Part shown: one piece after another, positions 1 to 10,259 of the stretch
How positions within the stretch are numbered: position 1 is the stretch's first letter
How the letters are laid out: each line of letters begins with the position of its first letter
From: Tyto alba
Taxonomy: Eukaryota; Chordata; Aves; Strigiformes; Tytonidae
Assembly (NCBI RefSeq): GCF_018691265.1
Contig: NW_024881330.1
Coordinates: forward strand, 21,038,886-21,102,885
Reading direction: 5' to 3'
DNA: 64,000 nt
Position numbers and translations under genes: made by a program
The notes under the pieces: generated by a model
Seen by the model: only the letters and a program-made list of their open reading frames with translations
The model's database searches: none
Told to the model about the DNA's origin: nothing

Positions 1-2013
1 AATGAGGTCCCTAGAGCAATTAAATTTTATGTAGCTCAGACATGGTCAGGGGGCTCATATATTAAAAGGGAAAGGTCAGTGACATTCTCTGTTTTAGAAA
101 GTTGAGTAGCTACTAAATTGCCTTAAAATTGGAAGAATACTATTTATTCAATGTAAACCTCCGGTAATCCACAGGCATTTTTATTTTTCCCTTGTAGTGG
201 AGAGGCCATTTTTGTTCATCTTCTGTTGGACTATGCAGGTGAGCAGCATAGGGACACACTGACTAGACCATCCAGTGTCCCGGCTGCAGCCCGGGCTAAC
301 CCTGGTGCCTGTCAGAGGGTATCCAAACGGTGCAACATGCAGTGCTTCTTCTGCACAGCATTCTTCTTATGCCAAATTACTTGCAGCTGAGGGACTGCTT
401 AATCTGGAAGTGCTGTCTCCACAACACAGCAGCAAACCATGCACGAATACTGCAGGCTACTGAGAGGCAGACAGCTTCTCAGGGTTTATTTATTTTCAGA
501 CTCTTCAGCTGTAGCATGTGTAGTTAGCCTGTTACATGTGATATGAATACTTGCAGCGAAAATCTCTATAGAGCAGGTGGTATACCCTAAGCACCCTAAT
601 GGTCTAGTTGGACTCATTGTGTGCTGCCCATATGCATGGCCACACATGCCATGACTTTGCATGGGAACCAGTCAGTCTTCTAAGCTAAATCGCTCTGGAT
701 TTTACACATTTGTCTCATCAGAACAAACTTGGGCCTTTTTCCTTCCAGTGTCCTTCATAATCTTGTTCTCTCATTTCTCTTTCACCATATTTCTAAACAC
801 TATGCAAAGGAGGAGGTACTAATTAGACCATCAGCTGTATTACTGTTACTCTCTTTAATATATATCTTTAATACAGTTCTTTTTAGAGATTAATGATTTT
901 TGAGATTAGAATGTAAATATGCATTCTCAAGATTTCAGAAAAACAATTGTCTGCGTTAAAATCATGGTACAGACTATGAAATGAGTTTACAGTTTTTAGA
1001 TTTGCTTAAGGAATTGAGTTGCTACAAGCAGAAGGAATGCTAAAAATGTGCTGTATGGAAGATGACAGAGGGACAGCTCTGTTATTATATACTTAAAGCA
1101 TCAAAAGGGTAGTGAGATGCACAAGCTGATCATGTTAATAGGCAGATAATAACATTTTATGAACAAGCAGAAAACTATCAAGTTTGTTTGAACTAACAGG
1201 AATTGTATTATCTGGAACAAAAAACAATCCGGAAGGAAGGCATAAAGAGAAAGACAGGATTTTTTCAACTACTATGACTGATTTAGGCACCTAAATATCA
1301 CCTAAATTAACAAACCTGAACCTAGAGGGGCTACTTCTATTGTCAGGGTTGAGAAAGAAGCTTGTTTAAAGGGCATTTCAAAAAACAGCTTTTGGTGCTT
1401 TGAATGTACCTCTGGAGAACTTTTTTCCTCTATTTTTCCAGATATGGAAAACGGAGTCCTACTGTTGCTGTTGCATGATATATTTTAAAGTGAAAATGAA
1501 TTTCACTAAAATTTTTAAGTCTGTGATTAATCAGTTGAGTGAATGTAAAATATCTTACCTAGTGTTACGTAACAAGACAACTCTCTAAAATAACTGGAAG
1601 CTATTACAACTAGAATGTTGTAAGGATCACCTATGTCAGTTAAGGTCATATTGTTCAAATAACATAATTATACTTAAAAGTTACTGCAGTTACAGTACTC
1701 AATACACAGAATGAAGCAGTGTTCCTGGTTAGTGTTACTGCCTTTTCATACAATGGTAGTACAATACATACAAAGTCTGACTATTAAACTGAAAGAAATT
1801 TAACATTTTTTTATTTGCCTCTGGTATTTAAAAATGATGCCTTGTTCATTCATTTGTTGATAAAATATTTAAGGAAGGAAAGCTGGAAAGTTTAATTTAT
1901 ACCTTAAAATAAAATCAAAGAGAAAAATCTAAATATCCATTCTGAAGAACTGGGTTACTAACTGGGTTATCTGTAGGTACAGGCAGTAGTGTATACAGAC
2001 TTATTCTGATAGC
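1..2013. other. Anonymous AT-rich DNA, no gene recognised
   Basis: No coding region, RNA gene or well-preserved transposon is visible here. Open frames are about 60 codons or shorter and resemble no family I know. A GC-richer patch near 230-470 overlaps two short frames in different phases, which argues against coding. Around 1275-1310 the wording (TTTAGGCACCTAAATA) resembles ancient amniote CR1/MIR-like repeat debris, but this is too short to claim. Confidence 0.6.
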
Positions 2014-3039
2014 TGTGCTAGGTTTCTGTAGCAGGGTTTTTGATAGCTGGGGAGAGGGCTACAGCAGTGGCCCCTGTGAGAAGCTTCTTGAAAGCTCCCC
2101 CAGCTCCAGGTCAGACCCACCTGTGGCCAGGGCCGAGCCAATTGGCGATGGTGGCTGCACCTCTGCGATAATGTATTTAAGAAGGGGAACCTGAGAGGGG
2201 GTTGGAACTTGTGAGGAGGAGTTGGGAGAAGGACACCTATGCGAACTCTGAGGTCAGTGGAAGGAAGGAGGAGGAAGTGTGGGGAGGTGTGCTGGAGCAG
2301 AGAGCCCCCCTCTCTCCTGTGATGAGACATTAGGGCTGCCCCCCTGCCACCCATGGAGGCCCATGGTGGAACAGAGGCTGACCTACAGCCTGTGGACAAG
2401 ACCACACCAGGACAGGCAGCTGCACTTAAAGGAGGTCAGGACTCTGAGGAAAGAAGCAGCCCCTGTTGTTGCAGTTCAGCACTGGGAGAACTGCAACACG
2501 CGGGGGTGACCCATGCCGAGGCAGCATGGGAACAGCTGCAGCCCATGGATAGGACTCATGCTGGAGAAGGTTCATGGAGAACTGTCTGTAGTGAGAGGGG
2601 AGCCACATGGAGCAGGGGAGGAATGTGCAGCATTCACCCCACCTCCCGAGCAGGAAGGAGCCATGAACTGACTGTAACCCCCATCCCCTACCCCCTGCAC
2701 CACTGGGGGAGGAGGTAGAGAGATTGGGAGAAGAGCTGAGCCCAGGGAGAAGGGAGGGGTGGGAGGAAATATTTTTGGATGTGGTGGTGTTGCTCACTGT
2801 CCCACCTTGTCTGTTAAGTGTTGCCTTTGTTAGCATTTGATTTAAAGTGATGTTCTTTTTTTTCTTCCCCTAACAAGTCTGTCTTTTGCCCATGACCATC
2901 ATGGGTGAGTACCCCTCCTTGTCCTTATCTGAATTCCTGAGCCTTTCTCCTTCATTTTCTCCTTCCCATTCCTGAGAGGTGAAGGGGTGAGTGAATGGCC
3001 GCATAGTGCTCAGTTGCCCTCTGGGCTCAAACCACAACA
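2014..3039 (+). mobile_element. Solo LTR, avian ERV family, copy A (~1.03 kb)
   Basis: This is a complete-looking solo LTR. It begins TGTGCTAGGTTTCTG and ends ACCACAACA, matching the TG...CA rule. The flanks are ATAGC (2009-2013) and GTAGC (3040-3044), a 4/5 match expected of an aged 5-bp target duplication. A TATA-like TATTTAA lies at 2174-2180. The middle is GC-rich and built from imperfect short subrepeats around the words CCATGG and CTGGAGCAG. The same architecture recurs at 5418-6423 (minus) and 25501-26510 (plus), with shared blocks such as GAGAAGCTTCT, GGTCAGTGGAAGGAAGGAGG and GTTGCCCTCTGGGCTCAAA. I recognise the family as a common avian LTR but will not assign a database name. Frames of 121-136 codons inside it arise from low stop density, not from genes. 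Confidence 0.9.
2174..2180 (+). promoter_or_regulatory. TATA-like box of solo LTR copy A
   Basis: TATTTAA lies about 160 bases inside the LTR, after a GATAA word, in the position of the U3 core promoter. The equivalent word occurs in copies B and C. Whether it is active is unknown. Confidence 0.45.
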
Positions 3040-3044
3040 GTAGC

Positions 3045-4714
3045 TTATCTGGGCTACTGGTGGAACGCAAACTAAAAGTAACTTTTTGTTTTGTTTTGTT
3101 TTTGCATCTGTATAATGTATGAACACCTTATTAGTGTGCCTCCAGTTTTCTAGATTTTTCCTTAAAATTACCAGGCTTTCAAATCTGGTAGACTCCCTGA
3201 CAAAGATCTGAGTTCATAAGGCAAAAAACAAGCCACAGAAGCCCTCAGAAGTATTTCAGACTTTTCCAGTGTACCATGAAAAAGAGGATGCTCAATTTTT
3301 ATTTTCCAAGTCAGGTTTAAAGAAGGCTTCTGTCATTATTCTCAGTGGGAGTAAACTCTAACTGGCAGCTGCAGGCTGGAGGTCCCTGGCTGAAGGTTTA
3401 CAGAATAGTGAAATAAACCTTTCTTTTACCAGTCTCTGTTAAATGTGAGTTGTTTCTTATGTCAGAAACACAGGACTGTACTTACGGTGGATACCAGTGG
3501 TGGTGTTATTTAATAACAAATGGCAGCTTGTGAGAGGAAATTAGAAAGAAGGACTAATTTTGGCAGAGGTAAGAGGGACAAATTGTAGGAGAGAATCACT
3601 GACTACCATAAGGAAAATCATTCCTTAACTGGAGTGGTTGTAAAACATGGTAAGGGAAGCAAGAGGAAAATGACTTCAAACATCAAAGATAAAAATGACA
3701 CTTCTTTCATTAGATAGCTCCATCTGCATGATGTTGAAGCCCAGATCACTAACTACTCCACGGATTCAAATCAACTAGCTAACTCAAATCAGTCAGTCAG
3801 GGTGATTTACTCAAGCTGAGGCACTATCCCAGAATTTCTTTCTGGAAGGCAAAGATAAGCAGACATAATATTAAACATGTTATCAAGTGCAGTGCTTCCC
3901 AGTATGATTAAGGCCTTATTAAAGAAGTTAGAAAGGAAACTGTATTGCCGAAACAAGAGATTTGCCCTATTTACACTTACCTAAGTATTTCAATCAGTCA
4001 TTCTTCTATAAAGATAAAACTACAAGACTTCAAGATAAACTTAGAATATAGCTGCCAGAAGAAGAGGACCTGTGATTACTGTTAACATCAATATATAAAA
4101 ATGTCATGTATAAGTACTCAGAGAAAGGACAGAGTTGGTACCAGAGTTCCAGTGCATGCAATTAGTCATAAATATAATCTTGAGGATTATTGTAAACACT
4201 CAACCACAAGCCCATCAACAGTTCCTCTAAAAAGCTAACCAAGATGATTGTCACACTTGGGTCGGTATTCATTTTCAATGAGCAACATCATGAAATTAGC
4301 TAAGATGTATTCTTTAACAAGTTTCCAAGGTTTAAAAAGGAAAATAAGATAAATAAAAAGTAATGAAAATGCTACTGGTAACAGAAGGAAAAGGAGGGAT
4401 TTTATCTTTCTTAACTCAAAAGAAGGTCCTTCTCATCCAATATAAAGTCCAGTATTCTCAACATTTCCTGAAATAGAGTGCACTCTACTGATAGTAGAAT
4501 GAAAGGATGATGAAACATAAGACTAAGTATAAAGCCATCAAAACTATGTCCGTGAATGCTACAAAATTGGGCTTGCTAAAAAATTAAAAGGGGGAATTTA
4601 AAGAACGCTAAGGTATAAAAAAATAAATAAGTAGAAAAAAAAAAAAGTAGAAAAACTTAAATAACTGAATTGGAATAGGGGAATGTGGTGTTATGGGACC
4701 TGAATCATATGTAT
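3045..4714. other. Anonymous AT-rich DNA
   Basis: No gene or recognisable repeat is present. There are only small A-rich runs, for example near 4618-4660, and open frames too short to support. Confidence 0.55.
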
Positions 4715-5165
4715 TGTAGGGTTCACAATGTGCCCCCCTTCCTACTCCAGCCTCTCCAGAAGATGGCACCCAGAGCTCTTGGCCTATTTCCCCCCTAACC
4801 CAGTCTGAAGTTCATTAGTAGTTCACACAGTCTCAGAATAAGCACACACAGACAGAGGATAGTTAGATACAGCATTTAGTAAGAATATAGGATTGACAGC
4901 AATGATCGTGCCCAGGGCTCAGCGAGACAAGTGTATTGAGCAGCAGGTGGCTTACATGCCACTGGGCTATTTTATACCCTTCCTCCATTTTCACATATCT
5001 GGTCCTCCCTGATCCAGCTCGATCCCTTTTTTCCCCTGCCTTTGATCCATTCCTTAAACATCCCATAATAAGTTTTGCATCATCCAGAAATGCTCTCTGC
5101 TCCAACACAAAAGTATCATTCCACTTATTATGTATCCCATAGTAAATCCTGTACCTTTTTGCACA
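4715..5165 (-). mobile_element. Probable ERV LTR (minus strand)
   Basis: Read on the minus strand the block begins TGTGCAAAAAGG and ends GAACCCTACA, so the ends fit TG...CA. A good TATA box (TATAAAA, + positions 4970-4976) sits mid-element. Immediately upstream of the proposed start, on the minus strand, is a purine run (TAAGGGGGA, + 5168-5176) that looks like a polypurine tract, as expected before a 3' LTR. No convincing target duplication was found between the two sides. If the purine run is real, the element is the 3' LTR of a provirus whose internal part lay to the right and is now mostly unrecognisable. A frame of 107 codons here is incidental. Confidence 0.5.
4970..4976 (-). promoter_or_regulatory. 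TATA box of probable LTR
   Basis: The minus-strand sequence is GGGTATAAAATAGC, a strong match to a core TATA box. It lies about 190 bases inside the proposed LTR start, which is normal spacing for a U3 promoter. Confidence 0.5.
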
Positions 5166-5417
5166 AAAATCCCCCTTAGTCTGCATAGCATTCTGGAAAG
5201 ATGGTTTCTTGCTTTGACCTAATTTTTTTTTCCTTTTTTAATATATTTTTTTTTAAAAAACAGGGACCATGGCCTGATTTTTTTATTTTGGTACTGATTT
5301 GGTATGCTGCTTGCTCAGGTTACTGAGCTTCTTGGCCTGTCACTGTTCCTCTGGTCATCACCTAGTCTCTGTAGTTGATCTTATATTAGCTTTTAATAAA
5401 ATACCCTGCTGCATAGG
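5166..5417. other. Short segment between two LTRs, T-rich
   Basis: This stretch carries the purine-run candidate (minus strand, 5168-5176) and T-rich or A-rich runs at about 5220-5265. It may be residual internal sequence of the provirus whose LTR lies at 4715-5165, but no protein similarity remains. It ends at the ATAGG target duplication of the next solo LTR. Confidence 0.35.
5413..5417. repeat. Target-site duplication of copy B, left
   Basis: ATAGG is repeated exactly at 6424-6428, on either side of the minus-strand solo LTR. Five bases fits retroviral integrases of several classes. Confidence 0.85.
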
Positions 5418-6423
5418 TGTCCTGGTTTGAGCCCAAAGGGCAACTGAGCACTGTGCAGCTGCTTGCTCACTCCTTCCCCCTCAGGAATGGAAAGGACAAA
5501 AATACAACAAAAGCTTCAGGAATCGGGACAATGAGAGGGAAGGATGACTCACCCATTATGGTTATGGACAAAAGACGGACTAGTTAGGTGAAGAAAAAGA
5601 ACATCAATTTAATGCAAACACTACCATCAAAAACACTTATCAGTGTAGGACAGTGAGAAGTATTAGCACATATTAAAAAGAACTTTACCCCGCACCTGTC
5701 TTCCCAGTCTCAGCTTTGCTCCTGATTTCTCTACCTCCTCCCCTTCAGTGGTGCAGGAGGGCAGGGTATGGGGTTTGCAGTCAGTCCTGCCACTCCTTCC
5801 TCCTCAGAGGGAGAACTCTGCACACTCTTCGCCTGCTGCAGTGTGGGGTCCCTCTCACAGGAGACAGTCCTCCATGAACTTTCTCTGACATGAGTCCTTA
5901 GCACAGGCTGCAGCCCTTCCCGAGCTGCTCCAGTGGGTCCCTCCCACATGCTCCAGTCCTCCCAGTGCTGAACTACAACAGCAGGGGCTTCCCACAGAGT
6001 TCCAGCCTTTGGGTGCAGCCACCTGCTCCAGTGTGGGGTCCTCCACAGGCTGCAGGTTGGCATCTGCTCCTCTGTGGACCTCCATGGGATGACAGCCTCT
6101 TCTCTCACCATGGCTGAGGGGAGTCTCTGCTTTGGTGCACCTCCACAACTCCTCCTCCTCCTCCTTTCTTCCACTGACCTCAGTGTTTGCATAGGTGTCT
6201 CCCTCACAACTCCTCCTCACAACCCCAAATCCTCTGCCCAGGTTTCCCTTCTTAAATATGTTATCGTAAAGGCATAGCCACCACTGCTAATTGTCTCAGC
6301 CTTGGTGCAGAGGTAGGTCTGACTTGGAGCTGGAGGAGCTCTAAGAAGCTTCTTGGAGGGCTCACCACTATAGCCCCCTCCCCTACTACTAAAAAATCCC
6401 TGACACACACACAGCTCAACACA
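5418..6423 (-). mobile_element. Solo LTR, same family, copy B (~1.0 kb, minus)
   Basis: The plus strand starts TGTCCTGGTTTGAGCCC and ends CTCAACACA, so the minus-strand element runs TGTGTTGAG...CCAGGACA. It is flanked by a perfect 5-bp target duplication, ATAGG at 5413-5417 and 6424-6428, which fixes both boundaries. A TATA-like TATTTAA on the minus strand lies at + 6252-6258. A TCC microsatellite (6150-6165) and CTCCAGTGTGGGGTCC subrepeats reflect the family's GC-rich repetitive middle. Frames of 121-158 codons on the minus strand overlap each other and are shadows of this low-stop LTR. Confidence 0.92.
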
Positions 6424-6428
6424 ATAGG

Positions 6429-8965
6429 ACTGGGAAAACATCCCCAAGGCCACAAGTCTACTCTTCTTCCATCACTAGTGACAGCATCAGAAATTTTTCT
6501 CCAAACACTTCAAGCTCCATCTTAGAAGTAAGGCTTTTTCAGTTATTGCAGTGATTGGAAAGTTATTTCAAACCCCTGATGCTTTGACTTTAGAAATTTT
6601 CTTATGACTTCTATTTTAGCTGTAATAACGGCCTGTCTACACCCATTTGTTTCTCTGCCAACACTGTCCATTAGATTAAATTGTTTGTTTTTCCTAGTCT
6701 GCACTTCCCTCATAGAAAGTGACGATACCCCATTGCAGCCTTCTATTTACTGTCACAAATAATCCAAGTTCTATTAGCCTCTCCTCATATAAAACACTTT
6801 CTATTCTCCTGATCAGATTTTAGGGCTTTATGTTTAAACAAAAGGAATAGAAATTACTCTGATTCCCCCCAAAACACACAATTAGACTGAAAGAGCCTAA
6901 TGATAGTGTCTCCATTATAATGAAATAATAACATAGATCTTCTTCAGTGTTTTGATTTTATAAGATATTTGGATTTACAATGTCTTAGCTATTTTGTAGA
7001 CAGTTATAAATAATAATGTTTCTGTAATATAATTTGGCAACTTTAATGAAAAAGGAGATGATGGGTTCATAGGGATCTCTGTTAAGCAGCTTTTGTATAA
7101 TTAACAGAGAAATTAGTAATTTTTGAGCATTGCCTTATTGATAAGTTGGAACTTAATACAGTTCTGTAATTAATAGTAATGAAATAAATTTTGTAAGATA
7201 CTTTATCTCTAATTAAATAATCAAGATGTTATGGAAGCCTGACTTAAATGGACACTTCACAAATAAGTCTTGACCTATAAAAACATCTACTACATTTTGA
7301 TTGCTATCCCAGCATCAGTTTGAAAAATTACAGTCAACTGTAAGTCAGATTTTAATGGAAATCTGAAATTAAGGAAACATGAATTAGTCTAGAAATTGGA
7401 GGAAACAATCTAGTTGACAGAAGGAGGTGCAATAATAACCTTTGAATATCAGGTATCAGGCAAACACTAGCCAGTTTTAACCTGGAGTTTGGCACTTTAT
7501 TGCTAACAAGCTATGGTATGTCTGCATACAACACCAGAGGACTTGATGCTATCACATCAGCTGGACTCCACATCTCAGAGTAAATAGTCAGCTTTCATCC
7601 CCACCTGGGTGAGAGACCAGCTGCTGTCTGCCGTGGTGGGAGGGAGAGCGTGCTGGAAGCCTGTGTGGCAGCAGAGGCTGAGGGATGAGCGATGCCTGTC
7701 CTCTCTTGGCTATTTCAGGGTATGATGCCTTCTTATTCAAATGCACATGTTCTGGATAGGTGAGAACATAGTGCCAACCTATAAAATACTGACACATTGG
7801 CCCTCTCCTGCTTCAGTTCTGTGCTGGGTGGAGGTATTCAAGGTTACTCATTTCAGAAACCGAAATACCATTTTTTACTAGATCAAGTAACAAATTATTA
7901 CAATTCAAGTGACAGCTTGCATCCTGTCCAAAGTGAAATCTACAGGAGGAGACACTGTGCACATAAATGTAGTGTATCCATAGAATAGGCAAAGCTTGAG
8001 AGCATCACACTTCTACAGGCCCCTAGGAGAGAAGTATGTCTTACCATTGGCATTCTTCATTTCTGGACAGAGCCAGGGCTCCAATATGTAAATAAGACAA
8101 GAGGGGCAATGCAGGAAAGGAGTAGAATGGCCTTTTTTTTTAATACCAATGCTATTTAAATACCTGGCCCAGGCTCAAATAGCAAAATTAATCCCAGTGT
8201 ATAGATTTTCCTCATTCCCCTCTCCTTCAACACAATCCTATCAGAGAACCGATAAAAGGAACATCCAAGCAAATGTGAAGTTGTATAGATTTCATGGGCT
8301 CTGTGAGTTGTTCACAGCTGGGAAACCTCTGTAGTCTTTCAACTTCATTAAAACTTTACTATTTACTACGTACTATTTTTTGATGCAGAGAATGTAAACG
8401 TTTAAAAAAGCATGCTAGCATGTGTCCATGTAAAATAGGTGGTACACATGCAAGAGTCCTTTTATAAGATCAGCTGACACTTTTCAGGACTGACAAATTG
8501 ACTTTACAAGGTAAGTTATCTTTAAATCTGGTTTTATTCTAACATTCAAACAACTCATTACATAGAAAGGCTCATTTGATCAGGAAGTTAAATATGCATA
8601 ACTCCCACTTTCCCTCGGGGCATGGGATCTGACAATCAGAAATAACTGCTCTTGGTGGGAGTCATTTCTCAAGTGACTGTTCTGCTCTGTGAACAGTCTG
8701 ATTTCTGAAAATTCTGATTTGAGAGATGATTAAAAAGTTACAGTTCTATGCAGGTGGGGAGGTAAGAGTCCATGAGGGCCAAAAATCAACATAATCTGAA
8801 TAGGTACTGTAGTTCTTCACAAATTGTAAGGTTGCTGAGATTTGGTAATTTAGAATGGTATTTGTCTTCTAGAAGCTACCGAATGCCAATGCTGCAACTG
8901 GATGACACAGAGCCAGCCCTCTGAAGATCTGAAGAGCTTTCCAGCCTCATACTTCCACTTGGGTT
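6429..8965. other. Anonymous AT-rich DNA
   Basis: No gene or clear transposon is recognised. The 7588-7797 minus-strand frame (69 codons) resembles no family. Part of this stretch could be ancient retroviral interior belonging to the LTR at 4715-5165, but no motif supports that. Confidence 0.5.
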
Positions 8966-8971
8966 TCCCAT

Positions 8972-9663
8972 TGTGACCGAAATCGGGAATAAAACTCCTT
9001 AACTCCAGGTTTAGCAATAAAAAGCAGGCATTACGTTATTCAGCTGGGGACATGTCTACCATACGTTACCTTAACCAAAGCTTATATTACTCTGTTACAT
9101 ATATATGTATCAAATTTCCCAGAACTAATTATCAACTTTACATAGTTATTATGCATGAGGTTTGGGTCTCTGAGAGGCTTCCATGGGGGTTGTTGTTGGT
9201 CTCTAGCATTTTCTGGTGGCTTCTAGGAGAGGAACCTTTCTTGAGCTTGTCTGAATCTTTGTATTCTTCTTCCTTATATGGTAAGGACTTGGCTGTTCTT
9301 TGATGCATGTTTTCACTTTCTTATCCCTTGCCTAGTTTCAGCTAGTTCATCATTCTTTAGAGGGTCTTAATCTTCCAGGACAGGAGCTTCTGATTAAGAG
9401 CCTTTCAATTTATTCATTCTCCAGGGTGTGGTTATCACTGCTTGCCTAGCTCAAGGACCTTGGCTGATTGTTTAAGTTCTTATTTAACCCTTAACAATTC
9501 TCTTCAATTTTTACTACCCATTTTCCAACACTATGACCTTTTACCCAACTGGTCTACTACTAGCTATGAACTAAGCAGAGAGATACAAACACCTACACAC
9601 ACTGAGTGAATTAAATTCTAGCCATATTTAAGTAAAAGCATTTTCCCCACTGCCTACCTTACA
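8972..9663. mobile_element. Probable solo ERV LTR (~0.69 kb)
   Basis: The block starts TGTGACCGAAATCGGG and ends CTACCTTACA on the plus strand. Directly outside it, TCCCAT (8966-8971) and TCCCAT (9665-9670) form a 5-6 bp direct repeat. The boundary is uncertain by one base because the ends also read TTGT...ACAA. On the minus strand the end reads TTCCCGATTTCGGTCACA. From memory this resembles the U5 end of avian betaretrovirus-like (ERVK) LTRs, so the likely orientation is minus, with a TATATAAGG-like word near + 9272-9279. Against this, AATAAA words are present only on the plus strand, so I leave the strand open. The 83-codon frame inside is incidental. Confidence 0.65.
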
Positions 9664-9670
9664 ATCCCAT

Positions 9671-9956
9671 TATTTTTTTTTTTTTAATACTGTATCATCC
9701 AGGTCTTTTTCAGGTATGTTTGTCTAGGTACATATCAGGCAAACCATTTCTCACCAAAATCAAATGTCAGCAAGGTCTCCAGCTAACACAATTCTTTTCT
9801 TATGGTGATTCTTAGTGAGAAATGGGATTTCTGCCACCTGACTGGCTCTTCTCCTGCATGTTCTAAGGTGAGAGCATGAGCAACTCTTGTTTTCTTCCCC
9901 ACTTCTATGCTTTTCAGGGCAACATAAAGTTAGTACAATCAGCACTTTATTGTTGT
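9671..9956. other. Unique-looking spacer
   Basis: Between the LTR and the next CR1 fragment there is a T-run (about 9672-9685) and otherwise no recognisable feature. A 77-codon minus-strand frame overlaps the CR1 start and is not supported as a gene. Confidence 0.45.
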
Positions 9957-10259
9957 AATCAGGTGGGTGTTTGTCTTTTCTCCCAAGTAACAAGTGATAG
10001 GATGAGAGGAAACAGCCTCAAGTTGTTCCAGGGAAGGTTTGATTAGATATTAGGAAAAAATTCTTCACCAAGAGGGTTGTCAAGCATTAGAATAGGCTGC
10101 CCAGGGAAGTGGTTGAGTCACCATCTCTGGAGGTGTTTAAAAGACTTGTAGATGTGGCACTTAGGGAGATGGTTTAGTGGTGGACTTGGTAGTGTTAGGT
10201 TAATGGTTGGACTCAATGATCTTAAGGGTCTTTTCCAACCAAAATGATTCTATGATTTG
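9957..10259 (+). mobile_element. CR1 LINE 3' fragment (5'-truncated)
   Basis: This is a typical avian CR1 3' end. The wording from TCTCCCAAGTAACAAGTGAT through GGCTGCCCAGGGAAGTGG and TTGGACTCAATGATCTTAAG to TTTTCCAACC is followed by the short terminal repeat GATTCTATGATT. Only the last ~300 bases of the element are present, the usual result of incomplete target-primed reverse transcription. Sequence drift is moderate. It has no coding capacity. Confidence 0.9.

Noticed and set aside
2001..2836. Overlapping frames of 76-136 codons on both strands
   Set aside because: All are within solo LTR copy A. Open frames on both strands at once mark low stop density.
4863..5186. 107-codon minus-strand frame
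   Set aside because: It overlaps the probable LTR at 4715-5165 including its TATA box, and has no domain resemblance.
5731..6220. 158- and 121-codon minus-strand open frames
   Set aside because: They lie inside solo LTR copy B in overlapping phases, so they are composition-driven and not a gene.
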